A stretch of DNA of 64,000 bases, taken from assembly GCA_033961575.1 (NCBI GenBank), contig CM066737.1:48708771-48772770 (forward strand). Direction: 5' to 3'. Position numbers and translations under genes: made by a program. Source of the DNA: Aselliscus stoliczkanus. Taxonomy: Eukaryota; Chordata; Mammalia; Chiroptera; Hipposideridae. Every line of letters starts with the position of its first letter. Within the stretch, counting starts at the first letter, position 1. Positions 1 through 11,183 of this stretch are shown one piece after another. The notes beneath the pieces were generated by a model. It made no database searches. It saw only the letters and a list, made by a program, of their open reading frames with translations, and was not told the origin of the DNA.

Positions 1-62
1 ATTAAATATTTATTGAATAAATTGAAAGAATAAATAAAAGCTTTTAAAAAAAAATCTAATGC

Positions 63-533
63 TGGTCCAGCCGAGTGGTGCATTGGTAAAGGGTTGGTTT
101 GGGAAGTCAGCTCTGAGCAGCAGGGCCCTGGTTCAGATCCCACATCAGGGCCAGTGACGCTGAGCCTCTATAGCTCAGATGGTGAACAACAGCTCAACCT
201 GGAGCTGGGCTGCCTTGAATCGCCGGCAAAGGCGTAGGCTGCAGCACCTGCTGCAGTGGGCTGCCATGAGTTACGGTGAGTGGCTGGCAGCCAGGGAGAG
301 AGGCCAGCAGCCGGTGTGAGCTGCCAAGAGCAGCTGTGAGCGGCGGTCCACTGGCCAGCAACCGATCTGCCTCATCTGGGAAGAGCGCAATGATAATACC
401 AACATGGGCCAGTGAAGCAACATCCTCCACAACTAGACTAAGGAACAAAACGTCAGCAACTTGTCTGTTCCCCTTCCCCAATTCCCCAACGCTGTTCCCC
501 TCCCACAATTCCCCAATAAAATCTTTAAAAAAG
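63..533 (+). mobile_element. Long composite tRNA-derived SINE (T+ form)
   Basis: The head resembles a tRNA gene: an A-box-like GAGTGGTGCATTGG near 74 and a B-box-like GGTTCAGATCCC near 131. A body of about 330 bp follows, and the element ends in CCCCAATAAAATCTTTAAAA, which combines an AATAAA polyadenylation signal with a TCTTT Pol III terminator. Flanks AAAAATCTAATGC (50-62) and AAAAACCCAATGC (534-546) form a slightly diverged TSD, so this copy is not very young. Its head carries GCTCTGAGCAGCAGGGCC, shared with the copy at 52317, which marks an older subfamily than the others in the window. Open frames inside it are incidental. Confidence 0.9.
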
Positions 534-697
534 AAAAACCCAATGCCTATTCTGCATTCCTGATAAGTTAAAACAGAACTTTGGATGATGAGCTTTCGCA
601 TGGATTTTTTAAAACTCCCCAGGTTATTCTAATACACAGCTAGAGAAGAGAGCCACGGTTCTAAAATTTACTTATTTCTGATAGAGGGGAGCGTATT

Positions 698-930
698 GAT
701 GAATCACGCAGGCTTTGGAATTAGATGTGTTCAAGCCCTGACTCTACCACTTACAATGTGACAACAATGAAATTAACATCTCTAAGCATCAGATTCCTCA
801 ACTGTTCAGTTGAGATAACTGAGTAGGGATAACATCAGTAGTTTCCTTATAAGGTTACTAAGAGGATTAAATGAGATGATGCATATAAAGTATCAGTATG
901 CTACATGGTCCCCAGTAAGGGCTCAATAAC
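698..930 (+). repeat. MIR (ancient mammalian core-SINE)
   Basis: The order of segments matches MIR: a head with CAAGCCCTGACTCTACCAC, a CTTAA-like core that is partly eroded, then GAGGATTAAATGAGATGATG and a GGGCTCAATAA end. The copy is strongly diverged with no visible TSD. Confidence 0.75.
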
Positions 931-1011
931 CCTAAACCCTAATATTGGTTTTGCTGTATCATTTGCTATGGAGTAGAAATGTCTTGGAACTCTGATAGGA
1001 CTTACTGAAAT

Positions 1012-1195
1012 CCCATTTCCACTGTTTTCTAGCAATATGACTTTCAATAAATGACTTAACCTCTCTGAGACTACATTAACCCATCTGTAAAATATGATGA
1101 TAATAATAGCTACTTCATTAATTTCTTGTGACTTAAATAAGATGATGTACATAAAAGAATTAGCAAAGGACCAAGTGCAATATAAATAATAAATT
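1012..1195 (+). repeat. MIR fragment
   Basis: Contains GACTTAACCTCTCTGAGAC, then CATCTGTAAAATATGATGAT and a degraded GATGATGTACATAAAAG, in MIR order. The 5' head is missing or eroded. Confidence 0.7.
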
Positions 1196-2270
1196 TTAGA
1201 GAAAAAATAAGATGGCATTTATTATAACTGATAGAAGTTACATTCCATTAAATTTTCCACATAACAACTTCATTCTTAAGAGATGGAATGCTACCGGCGC
1301 AGTGTTATATTCCCATATCCTGTACTCTTTTCCCAATCACTAGGAATATCATATCCTTCAAAAAGTAGAAACAATCCTCCTGTTATAATTACCCCAGTAA
1401 ACACTCCTGCCTTCAGGTAATGGAGATGGGGGGCGGGGTGCATGGCCACTCACTCTCTTCCTGGGTAGTCTCAACCAAGCCCATTACTTCAATTATCCTT
1501 ACAATTCTTAATTGTTTATTCCAGTCTGTCCTACCTCCTCTGAGATCCACATTTATAAATCTAAAGGCTTACTCAACATCTCCACTTGGATGCCGACCCC
1601 CCCCCCTTTTTCTTACCTCCTTTGGAGGCTATTGTTTAGTTTGTCTAGCATTCTTTCACTGGTGTTTGTTTTAATAAGAGATTTTATCCTTCTGAGTGAA
1701 ATAATCAGATTCTCCGTGCCTGGATTTTTAAACCTGAGTGGAGAATGTGGTTCTGCTACTCAAAGGCCTTAAGCTTCCTCAGTTCCTGAGCTCCTTGAGG
1801 CCTTATTTTCAGCCTTCATTTGGTTTTGAGCATGTCCAGTATCCTTCCAAAGTCCTTATTTTTTCGTAAGTTACTCAGAAACAATTTCTGTAGCCTGCAA
1901 CTAAAGAACACTGACATAGATATTATACCAGAGAGTGAGTTAAAATCAATAGACCTTGGTGGAATTATAGGGTTATTTTATAACTGGTTATTTGACCCAG
2001 TTCAAGTCAAAGGCTGTGAAGATGGCCAAAATTACAGGATGGGAAAATAGTATCCACTGTACTAGGATATCCACCAGAACCTATGAAATATTCAAGCAAA
2101 GTACTAAAAAGTGCCCTCTCCAAGAACACAAATCAAGGTAAGATGTCTCCTTTGGGCAGCTGAACTACTAAATGATAAAATGGTGCTTTTTCCCAACCTC
2201 CTACAAACAACCAATGTTAAGCATCTGGTGTATATCCTTCCACTCCTTTTCCCAAGAAACATGTGCAAAG
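1196..2270. other. Stretch without recognised genes
   Basis: No gene is supported here. A ten-base C run at 1598-1607 and an AT-rich body are visible. The words around 1530-1590 (CTCCTCTGAGATCCACAT, CAACATCTCCACTTGGATG) recall an ancient interspersed repeat that I cannot name. Short open frames at 1420-1674 and 1820-2050 have no recognisable domain. Confidence 0.5.
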
Positions 2271-2298
2271 ACACACACACACACACACACACACACAC
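2270..2298 (+). repeat. (CA)n microsatellite
   Basis: About 14 uninterrupted CA units starting after GTGCAAAGA. Confidence 0.97.
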
Positions 2299-2344
2299 GA
2301 CTTGTTTTTACATGTTACAAAAACAGGGTTCTAGAAAACATTAC

Positions 2345-2445
2345 ATCAACTGTACAGCACTTAGTCATGCAGTCCTCATCTTAAGCCCAGAGACAGAAAC
2401 TGAGATTCAGTTATAGCACAAAGTCATATAGTAAGTGGCAAAGCG
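2345..2445 (-). repeat. Possible MIR fragment, reverse orientation
   Basis: CAGTCCTCATCTTAAGCCCA, AGAGACAGAAACTGAGATTC and AGTCATATAGTAAGTGGCAA follow the order of a reversed MIR. The match is weak. Confidence 0.45.
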
Positions 2446-3028
2446 GGGCTCAGCCTGGTGTCTGTTTGGTTTATCCTGTAGGCATCAGAAAGCCAACGGA
2501 GGTTTAAGGAGACATGGTCAGATCCCTCTGCTGACAGTGTAGGGCAGGAGACAGAACTGGTATCAGAGGGCTGCAGTCATCCCCCAGAAATGAAATGGCA
2601 GGGGCAGGTCTAGGAAGGTGGGGGGTGGGGAGGTAGGCAGATTCAAAACACGTTTTGGGGATAGATACAGCCAGGATTTATGACTAGTGACTACAGTGTT
2701 CAGTTCTGGGCTAATCGGGGATTAGTTTCTGGATCTACCCTCTAAAAATATCGATTAATGTGTGTTAAATATCTTCATTTGTTTCAAAATCTATTCTATA
2801 TATTTAGGAGTCCCTATGTTGTGTCCATAGATGTTTACTAGGGTTATGTCCTCTTGTTGAATCGATCCCTTTATTATTATGTAGTGCCCTTATTTTTCTT
2901 TCATTGTAGTTTTCATTTTAAAGTCTATTTTGTCCGAAATAAGTATTGCTACTCCAGCTTTTTTCTCATTTCCATTTGCATGAAATATCTTATTCCATCC
3001 CTTTACTTTCAGTCTGTGTGTGTCTTTT

Positions 3029-3145
3029 ATCTTTTTTTTGTGTGTGTGTTTAGAAGGCTGTGTCACTGGCCCTCATATGTGGGATCTGAACTGGGGCCGC
3101 TGGCATCCCAAGCCAGCTCTTAACCACCACGCCATTGGGACGGCC
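3029..3145 (-). mobile_element. Short tRNA-derived SINE (T- form)
   Basis: Reverse complement of the head-only SINE, with a T-rich tail at 3029-3056 and the head ending at the GGGACGGCC edge. It is flanked by a perfect 15-bp TSD, CTGTGTGTGTCTTTT (3014-3028 and 3146-3160). The insertion interrupts L1 ORF2. Confidence 0.95.
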
Positions 3146-3159
3146 CTGTGTGTGTCTTT

Positions 3160-3300
3160 TGATCTGAGATGAGTCTCTTGTAGACAGCACATACATGGGT
3201 CCTGTTTTCTTATCCACTCATCCACTGTGTGTCTTTTGATTGGAGCGTTTAGCACAATCACATTTAAAGTGATTATTTTTAGGTGCATATTTATTGCCAT
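3160..3300 (-). pseudogene. L1 ORF2 N-terminus (endonuclease start), broken
   Basis: The frame starts MAINMHLKIITLNVIVLNAP and reaches LQETHLRSKDTHR, matching the N-terminus of the L1 apurinic-type endonuclease, including the QETHL block with the catalytic Glu. The SINE at 3029-3145 interrupts it. Coding-like sequence resumes to about 2770 on the other side (ALHNNKGIDSTRGHNPSKHL-like, frame disturbed). Not functional. Confidence 0.85.
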
Positions 3301-3394
3301 TTTGTTATTTGTAGTACGAGTTTTCCTTGATTAGCTTGTTTTCCCTTTTTTCTGTTTGAAAAAGCCGTTTTAACATTTCCTACAATGCTGGCTT

Positions 3395-4172
3395 GGTGGT
3401 AATGAATTCCTTAAGCTTATTCTTTTCTGAGAAGCACTTTATCTCTCATTATATTTTAAGTGATAGCCTTGCTAGGTAGAACAATCTTTGTTGTAGGCCT
3501 TTATTTTGTGTCACTTTGAATATCTTCTGCCAATCCCTTCTGGCCTGCAGAATTTCTGTAGACAAGTCAGCTGTTAGTCTAACAGGAGTTCCTTTGTATG
3601 TAACCTGCTGTCTTTCTCTTGCTGCCTCTAGTATTCTGTCTCTGTCTTTAACCTTTACCATTTTAACTATGGTGCGCCTTGGTGTGGGCCTCTTTGTGTT
3701 CAGCTTTTTTGGAACTCTCTGCACTTCGTGGTTTTGTTGTTGATTTTCTTCACCAGGATAGGGAAGTTTTCAGTCATTATTTCTTCAAATACATTCTCAA
3801 TCCCCTGCTTCTTCTTATCTCCTTCTGGTATTCCTACGATATAGGGTTGTTGTACTTCATGTTGTGCCACAGGTGACTTAAACTATTTTCATTGTTTTTG
3901 ATTATTTTGTCTTTTTGTTGTTCCAGCTGGGTGATTTCTACTATTTTGTCTTCTAAACTGCTGATCCAATCCTCTGCTTCATGTAATCTACTGGTGATTC
4001 CTTCGAGTGTGTTCTTCATTTCAGTTTCTGTATTCTTTATTTCTAACTGGTTGTTTTTTATTGTTTCCCTGTCCTTCTTTATGTCCTCACTAAGTTCTTT
4101 AAACATTCTTATCACCAGTGTTCTAAACTCTGTCTTTGAAAGATAGGATACATCTGTTTCATTTAGTTCCAT
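3395..4172 (-). pseudogene. L1 ORF1 (RNA-binding protein), frameshifted
   Basis: The first segment (4172-3834) translates to MELNETDVSYLSKTEF onward: a Lys/Glu-rich coiled coil with heptads such as AEDWISSLEDKIVEITQLEQ. A second segment in another frame (3724-3449) gives the RRM/CTD block with RVPKKLNTKRPTPRRTIVKM and RERQQVTYKGTPVRLTADLS. In intact L1s the ORF1 protein trimerises through the coiled coil and coats L1 RNA. At least one frameshift separates the two halves, so this copy is dead. Confidence 0.9.
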
Positions 4173-4269
4173 TTCTAGAGGGTTTCTGATATTTTAATTG
4201 GGACATGTTTCTTTGTTTCTTCATTCTGGCTGTTGCTCTGTGATTGCTTCGATGTATTAGAAAGATCAC

Positions 4270-4751
4270 CTAGAAAAAAGAAAAACAAAAAGAAGAAAGA
4301 AAAAAAGGAAAAAAAGAAAAAAACAGAAGAAAAAAGAAAAAAAAAGAAGGAAAAAAACAAAAAAATGGGGGGTTCTCTGCCCTCTTTAATCTGCAGACCA
4401 ATAGCTGAACAATAGAGAGTCTCTGGGTGACTCAGCACCAGGTGTTGGGTGGAAAGGCTCAACATGTCATGCACCGGACTCCCTCTCAGGCTTGCAGTGA
4501 GCTTCCCGAAATTAGCTGCTGTGTGCTCTATAACCGTGCTCACTATGAAAAATCCTCACAGGTTGTTGCGGGTGGTCTGCTGCAAAAAAAAAAACCTCTG
4601 TGGCCTGCGGAGGTGGGGGCCAGGCAACAAGGGCTCATGGTGCCTCTGGCAACACAGCTCTAGGTAGGCAGGGCATGCCCCCAAGCCATGGCCCCCAGCA
4701 AGTCAAAGCAGCATGCACTCCTGCACCGGCAACCAGCCCACACAAACTCGC
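4270..4751 (-). other. Intron-like segment in L1 5' UTR
   Basis: Read on the minus strand, this 482-nt segment begins CTG|GCGAGT, a GC-type or mutated GT donor context. It ends with a pyrimidine tract of about 95 nt and CTAG|GTGATCT. The L1 copy at 42.0 kb lacks exactly this interval: at 42960/42961 its sequence joins TTTCCTG directly to GTGATCT. The segment is therefore a candidate retained intron in this copy. Splicing itself is inferred from the boundaries, not observed. Confidence 0.65.
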
Positions 4752-5445
4752 CAGGAAATCCCTGGTCGGATCACGCAAGTGTACAGCTTATGACCCAATA
4801 CCTCCAGGAAAACTCCCAGTCTCAGCCTGTCCTAATCAGCCGCTTGCACATCTGGCTGAGCAGCCCAACAGTCAGTTGCCAACCTGTCAACTCTACATAC
4901 GCAGTGCAGAGTGTGGGGACCAAGGGCGGCTCGTGCACTCCCGCATCTCAATGAACAGCCTGATGGAGCTGGAGCACTCCCACCAGGCGCTTCCATGGCT
5001 ATGCAGCACAAGCAGGGCAGAGGGTGGGGATCCAAGGCTGCATGTACGCACTTGCCCACATGCCCTCCTGTGCCAATGTCACCAGACCAATGTAGTCCCA
5101 GACCTGACCCTCTGTGGGGGGTCCCAACCCCAAAAAACTGGTTCCCTCCTGTACACTACTCGTGTGCAAGCTCCACACGAGGGGAACAGTGGTCACAAAA
5201 CCTCCAGGTCCCTCGCCAAATGTGCTCATCCCAGTTGGTCCCCACAGGCTACTGGGCCCCTCTCACACAGCTACTCCCTCCACCAGAAACCGGGTGTGTG
5301 CCCACCAGCCAGTGAGTCCGTGCGCCGGCCCCATTGGTTCTCCAGTTGCCCTCAATCTCTCCAAGCCAAGCCAATAGAGTCCTCACTAATTTCTACTGCC
5401 AGCCATTGGAAAACTTCTCTTCCTGGCAAAGCAACTCTGGGCTAG
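4600..5445 (+). other. Open frame antisense to L1 5' UTR (uncertain coding)
   Basis: An 846-nt open frame (281 codons) runs antisense across the L1 5' UTR. Its segment around CPNQPLAHLAEQPN and TSRAEGGDPRLHV has a matching open frame in the L1 at 42.0 kb (minus strand 43030-42578). Its C-terminal LPGKATLG-stop is shared with the L1 at 18.7 kb (minus strand, ending 18954). An overlapping frame starting MGGPN lies at 5114-5377. No known domain is visible. GC-rich sequence stays open by chance, so coding status is doubtful, although primate L1 does have an antisense ORF0. Confidence 0.35.
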
Positions 5446-5934
5446 TGAGCTCATTGCAGGGCCGCAGAGTTCCTCCCCCAACCGGAGAAGCCTCCCCACT
5501 GCTAAGGCGTCCCCCACAGGGCTTGCCCTCCCCTGTCCCCCGCCCCCCCCCCCCACCCCCCGCACCAGACTCGAGGTGGCCTCCTCTCCAAGTCCTTCGC
5601 CTAGAGGTTCTGTTCATCTGGTGCTCAGGGGACTCCCGAGCTTAAATGTTGTACAAACCACTTGCAATTTTGGTGTGATCCTGGGAGGCTGCTGGCACAG
5701 CACCTGTATTTTCTGCCATCTGACCGGATGTCTATTTATTCTTTATAATCTTCTTAGATCAACTTTTTTAGGAATTTTCAGCTTTGGAACACCAGAAAAG
5801 AGCAGCAACTAATCCACTAAACTGACATGGAATAACCAAAGCCCAAGAAGTTGCCTTTGTGCTGCTTATTTGATAGAAGTAGAACTGTGAAAGGCCTTGC
5901 AAATTAAAGTCTCAAACTATAGGACAGTTTCTAT

Positions 5935-6580
5935 GGGAAAGTGTCAGGTGGCCTAGTAGAAGCAAAGATTTAGGGTCTGTGTCTGCTGAGTGGCTATGAG
6001 ACCTCAGCCACTGGCCATCAGTTTATCATCTGCTAGATGGGGTTAATAATACCTATTTTACCTAGAGAGGCAATATAACATAATTGTTATGAGTGTAGGC
6101 CACAGAACCAAAGAGCTGAGTTAGTATTATGGCTTATTTGTCACTTATTTGCTATTTGACCTTGGGCATGTCACTTAATTCCCTGAACCACAGTTTCTTA
6201 ATTTGTCAAATGGGGTTAACAATGGCACTGACTCCCAAGGGTTGTTGGAAGATTAATGTGAGATAATTCATGTGAAGTGCTTAGAACTATGACTCACACA
6301 TTTTGACATCAACATTTACCAAATGTCAGTTGCTATCATATATTATGCTTAAAATCCCAGTCTCAAGATCTAGCCTGCCTGCATCCAAATCCTGGCTCTG
6401 ACAATAAATAACCTTGTCAAATTATTTAACCTCTCTGTGATTTGATATTTTCATCTGCAAAATAGGGATAGTAATTGTAATGACCTCAAAGGTTTATTGC
6501 AAGTATTGCATGAAATGTTTTATGTGAAGGGCTTAGAACAGTGCCTGGCAGAGTTAGTATTTAATAGTCAAATATTAATA
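5935..6580 (+). repeat. Cluster of three MIR copies
   Basis: Three MIR-like units stand in a row, about 5935-6065, 6072-6330 and 6350-6580. Each has the core order, for example TTTGACCTTGGGCATGTCAC, then CAAATGGGGTTAACAATGG, then GAAGTGCTTAGAAC. The third has AAATCCTGGCTCTGACAAT and GCTTAGAACAGTGCCTGGCA. All are diverged, and each appears to be a separate insertion. Confidence 0.8.
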
Positions 6581-7067
6581 TTTTTATCCAATAGTCTTGA
6601 TTTAGGCCAAGCTTATATTCAGGGCTTTTCTTTTTCTGGCTTTACTTACCTCTCTTTTTTGGTGTTAATCATCTTCTAAGGCCCCAGGTCTTCATCGTTG
6701 TTTTTGTTTTTGTTTTTTTTTTCATTTTGTTTACCAAAACCTGCTTTCATACCTTCTTTCAATGCATAAAAAATTGGTTGTCCTTGATGCTTTGCAATTT
6801 AGCTGAACTGCAAGCTGGAATTAAAGGGAATTTAAGAATTCAGATTGAGAATGTGTGTAGGCTGTGGGGCTTTTGGGAGGAAATAGCACCACTGGGAAAT
6901 TAATCTGACAGGTCCTATTTAGTATTCATAGTTATTGTGCGAACAATGTGAGCTATAAGTACATGCAAAAATCCAAAAATAAATATTGTGCACCTATTAA
7001 ATGCTCAATGGAAGGGACTGCCTATTACTCTCCAACTTTTGCTGACAACTCATAATCATGGATTATA
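6581..7067. other. Stretch without recognised genes
   Basis: No gene is supported. A T-rich stretch near 6700-6725 is the only visible feature. Confidence 0.5.
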
Positions 7068-7262
7068 GACAGTATTTAATGAGTGCTTCTTGTGTGCTGA
7101 GTCCTACGTCATTTAAGTTGTGCATTACACCAATCCTATGTAGTAGGCCTTAACTCCACTTTACAATAAAGATAGAGATACACTTCAAGAAGTTTAAGTA
7201 ATTTATCCCAAGTTCACATAGCTCATAAATGATGGAGCTGAATTTATGCCCATATTTATCTA
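7068..7262 (-). repeat. MIR, reverse orientation
   Basis: Reads as a reversed MIR: GAGTGCTTCTTGTGTGCTGA, then CCAATCCTATGTAGTAGGCC, then CAAGTTCACATAGCTCATAA and GATGGAGCTGAATTTATGCC. Confidence 0.75.
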
Positions 7263-8765
7263 ATTTCAAATCCCCCAATCTTTCTACTCTACTGCGTTTA
7301 AAGAGGTTTATTTTTATTTTTATTTCATTACACAGTGTTACTGAATATGAATTGCTTTGGAGATTCAGAGAGACTTGTTTGGTAAACTGGCTGAAGAAGC
7401 AGAGAGACTGCTGAGCATTTTTCTTATTACTGCACCTCACTGGACAATCTCTTGCCCTATTTAGCCAAAAGGAGTGCAGTGTGAATACCCTGATAATCAC
7501 TAGGAAATATGTATTCCCAGAGTCCTAAGTTGGGCTAGATGGTAGACTGAACTATTTTTTTTTTAAAGTGCTGACTTTAGAGGTTTGGTGTTTGCATGGA
7601 TGTATATTCAATAATGGAAGAAGGAAACTCAATGGATGACTGGATGAATTGTTCCTCCCTTAAGTCCTACTAGACTAGAATAAGAGACAGATCAATATAG
7701 TGCTCCTCCAAACATCTCTGTGTTGGAAATATGTGGCTACTCATCCAACTTCACCTATGGGACTGAGGCTGGACACCAATTGGTTGTGAACCTGGCTGAT
7801 AAGATGGGGAAAGTTAAACTTTGTGTGTTTAAAAAACATTCTTTTCCATAGATAAAGTAAAAAGAGATGTCCAGAAATAGGTAATAGACATAGAGATTTT
7901 AGTGGTGGTTAGCTCATATTTTCTAGGAGTACCCTAGAGACTTTCTATAATACTCTACAGGTTGGATTTTAGGGGTGCATCTTAAAGAGGGCTTGCTGTA
8001 CTTGCAATACAAATACTCCTCTAGATGGAACACAAGGTAGTCTTTTGTTAAATATAATATTGGATTATAGTGGGTTATGCCTTGGGAGGACTTTGTGACT
8101 CCATTTCAATCCATGCTTCATCAGTAGTGAATAAATAAAGAATGACTGTTTACATTTTCCCCAAATAATATCATGGGCTGAGGACGACTTGGAGTCAAGA
8201 CCTATGGGAACTGAGAGATTTCCTGTCGTGAACAAAGATGAACTGACACCTGCTCCCAGACTACAAGTTGCTCACAGTCTAGTGGAAGAGACAAACATGT
8301 CAATATGCTCAACACCAAGCAGAATGAAGTGTATGTTGGGCAGAGTTTTCAGTGCAAAGTGAAGGGACTTGAAAGTATGGAGGAAGGTTATATTACTAAT
8401 AGTTATTCTGAGGAGATTAGGGATTGCTTCACAGAAGAATTAGCCCTTGATGTGGGCCTTGATAATTGAGTTGAGATTTGATAAAGAAGATTCAGGGAAG
8501 GATATGCCAGGCTGATGGCATTCCATGATCAAAGGCACAAGCATATGGAAGCAAATGACATGTTTTGTTTTCCTTTTGACAATAATGAGTTATACAGATG
8601 TGTAGCCTGAATACATAGTGTGTGCAGCTACTTCTAGAAGCTGGCAAGTCTGAATCTGGAAGTGGGAGCCAAGTACTGAACTGCAGTGACACTCACCACT
8701 CTATTCCTGGATTGCTTGTGGAGGCTAATGGGAGAGAATGTAATGGAGTTGTTTGCAGTCCATCT
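7263..8765. other. Stretch without recognised genes
   Basis: No coding region is supported. A segment at about 8430-8600 (GTGGGCCTTGATAATTGAG, then GGCATTCCATGATCAAAGGC) resembles segments at 29425-29530 and 41930-41960. It is probably an ancient interspersed repeat that I cannot name. Confidence 0.5.
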
Positions 8766-9010
8766 GTTATAGACTGATTGTTTGTGTCCCCTACTCCCCA
8801 ATTCATATGTTGAAATCCTAAAACTCGAATTAGGAGGTGGTGTCTTTGGGATATAATTAGGCCATGAGGGTGGAGCTTTCATGAATGGGATTAGTGAATG
8901 CCCTTATAAGAAGAAACATGAGAGTTTCCTTCCTGTCTCTGCTTTCCACTATTTGATGATACAATGATAAGTAGTATTTTGTTATAGCAGACTAAGTAAG
9001 ACACTTTCTG
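8766..9010 (+). repeat. MLT1-like LTR fragment (ERVL-MaLR)
   Basis: The sequence GTTATAGACTGATTGTTTGT, then CAATTCATATGTTGAAATCC, GGAGGTGGTGTCTTTGGG and CCTTATAAGAAGAAACATG follows the order of MLT1 LTRs, which derive from an ancient non-autonomous endogenous retroviral group. It is a solo, diverged fragment with no coding sequence. Confidence 0.7.
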
Positions 9011-9594
9011 TTCCCAGAACTGGCTCTTACACTTGGAAAAGTTGAAGATTAGGGAGCCAGCAGGCATCCAATGGAGCATAGTGCAGTTTTGCCAAAGAAT
9101 AAATTCTTGATTATGCAGGAAATCATTAGTAAATTGAATATCTAAATATCTCTAAAATTAAATTTTTTCTCATTATTTCAAACTCTTTCCTTCCTGACTC
9201 TTTCTATAACTTCTTAAAAGAAAAATGCATTTGTTTGTATTTTCTTTACACTGCATCTTCTTATGTTTTTCAGGTGAAGGTAAAAAAAGATTTAATGGTG
9301 GCCCAGAGGAGAAACAAGAATTTTGGAAACCCAGAAACTGGATATGATGGTTTATTTATGCATTAAAAGGGATATGTGTAGCACCCAACACACACCTGTG
9401 TCAGACAAGAAACATGGCTAAATGGTGTATTTCTGATCACCTTCCAAAAAGATTAGGAAACATGATGATTCTCTGTACATGTGTTGTTTGCAAGATCCTT
9501 TAAATATGGACTCTTGGTATATAAATTGATGTTAGATTTGTTAATAAAGCTAAAGTGTTCCTTCAGGAGGATAACTGGATTCATTAGTGCCAAC
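9011..9594. other. Stretch without recognised genes
   Basis: No gene, RNA or named repeat recognised. AT-rich. Confidence 0.5.
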
Positions 9595-9746
9595 CAATAA
9601 TACTTAAGTATTACAAAGTAATTTACCTGTGAAGTAAGTATTTAAACGAAGGGGCAAGTTATATATATATATATATATATATATCAATAATACTTAAGTA
9701 TTACAAAGTAATTTACCTGTGAAGTAAGTATTTAAATGAAGGGGCA

Positions 9747-9802
<56 letters not shown>
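9595..9802 (+). repeat. Tandem duplication of a 90-bp block ending in (AT)n
   Basis: A 64-bp block beginning CAATAATACTTAAGTATTAC occurs at 9595-9658 and again at 9685-9748, nearly identical. Each copy is followed by an (AT)n tract (about 26 and 54 bp). The unit offset is exactly 90 bp, so the block and its microsatellite were duplicated together and the second tract then expanded. Confidence 0.95.
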
Positions 9803-9805
<3 letters not shown>

Positions 9806-9854
9806 TGATTAAAATGTATGTCAAATTTGTAGACAGGTTTATACATTGTTTTTC

Positions 9855-9967
9855 TTTTTCTTTTTCTTTTTTTGAGAGCAGTGTCACTGGCCCTCCTATG
9901 TGGGACCCGAACCAGGGCCACTGGCTTCCCAAGCCAGCCGTTAACCACCACACCATTTGGCCAGCCC
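9855..9967 (-). mobile_element. Short tRNA-derived SINE (T- form)
   Basis: Reverse-strand head with a T-rich tail. The TSD is TACATTGTTTTTC (9842-9854) and TACATAGTTTTTC (9968-9980), with one mismatch. Confidence 0.93.
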
Positions 9968-9980
9968 TACATAGTTTTTC

Positions 9981-11183
9981 AAACATGCTAATGTAATTGG
10001 ACTGATTCCTTATGGTAAAAAAAGCAATGAATGAGAGTTTAGACAATTTCCTCTGAAAATAGTCATAGTTGAGTCCTATCTTACTCAAGGGTTGTGTTGA
10101 TAATTCAGTAGAGGAGGCAAAAATCACTGTGCAGAGAGTAATAATTGCCTACCCAATATACAATTTCCCCTTTCTCATTAATGACAGAAATTTTTCCTGA
10201 ATAGTAATGTCCTCATCAAAAACTACATTTCTCAGCTTCCATTTCAGCTAAGGGTGGTTAATTAAATCTAAGTGGACCTAATTTGGAAAGTTATTCAAGA
10301 TTAGATAGACTGCTGGTGAATACCCATATTGCTCTCTAACTCTCATATTTCCCATCTAGGAATGTACACTTGAGGGCTGGAGCTTTAGCAGTCATTTTGG
10401 ACTGTGGAGTTACCTTAACAATAGAAGTCAGCACAAAGGATGGTGGAAGAGAAAGATATGTACCTGAGTCCCTGATGACACTTGAGGCTATTATGTCATC
10501 TTGGCACTACTTATCTCAAGACTACCTTCATATGATGGGGTAATTTCTTGTTTTTAAAATGCTGTAGTTGAGTCTCTGTTATTAGAGGATGAATGCACTT
10601 AGTGATACAACTGTGTATAATCAAAATCACCTTCAAAAACAATCGGTGAATGTGCCATGTTAGAGACCAACATATCTTCCAACAAGTCAGTTTTGCCTTT
10701 AGCACTGGAACACATTACTATGCCTACAGTTGAGCACTGGGTTTACTCTTAACATTGTGAAATTTTCAGACTATATAGGTCACATGATATTTTAAAGAAC
10801 TAGAAGAGAAAAGAGTCACATTTTCCATACCCTGTTCACTCTAGGTGAAATCTCATTGAATCATATTGGGAAGATTGCAAAACTTAGCAAATAAAACAAA
10901 ATAGAAATCCCAGCTAAATTTGAATGTTTAATAATTTTTAGTATAAGTATGTTGCATGCAATGACTATACTACAAATTTGAGATTTTTATCGGAAATACA
11001 TATTTAACTTTGTGTCTTGTATTTTATTTGATAACGCTAGACATGGAACAGGATTGCTAACACTGTTTCAATGATCATTCTTCTTTCACTATTTTTGCCA
11101 TTTTTTCATTGTCCATTTCCCTGTTATACAGTTGAATTTGTGTACATTGAAAACGTATTGATTATGTCACAGAAAAGACAGCA
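9981..11183. other. Mostly unnamed sequence, no gene
   Basis: No coding region is supported. The segment at about 10370-10510 (GGGCTGGAGCTTTAGCAGTC, then GAGTCCCTGATGACACTTG) looks like an ancient interspersed repeat that I cannot name. The remainder appears unique. Confidence 0.5.

Larger units (their letters stand above)
2770..5732 (-). mobile_element. L1 with intact 5' end, truncated in ORF2
   Basis: Read on the minus strand, this is a LINE-1 beginning at 5732 with CATCCGGTCAGATGGCAG, homologous to the start of the full-length copy at 18680. It runs through a GC-rich 5' UTR, a long pyrimidine tract (about 4370-4272), ORF1 and the first part of the ORF2 endonuclease, and stops near 2770. 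The remaining ORF2, 3' UTR and poly-A are absent and no TSD is visible. That is the reverse of the usual 5' truncation, so a later deletion or rearrangement removed the 3' part. A SINE sits in ORF2 (3029-3145). Confidence 0.9.

Noticed and set aside
74..140. Possible genuine tRNA genes from A- and B-box-like motifs across the window.
   Set aside because: All occurrences have the shared SINE head, A tails and TSDs. None folds with a convincing separate tRNA context.
194..601. Open frames on both strands (about 135 and 95 codons) near the window start.
   Set aside because: They lie inside the long SINE, and similar frames recur in the other long SINE copies (17.3, 41.3, 48.6 kb). They are repeat by-products, not genes.
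2104..2416. Open frames containing runs of Thr-His or Val-Cys.
   Set aside because: The runs come from the (CA)n microsatellite. No coding context.
9694..10127. Open frames with long Ile-Tyr repeats.
   Set aside because: They are produced by the (AT)n tracts and the adjacent reverse SINE.
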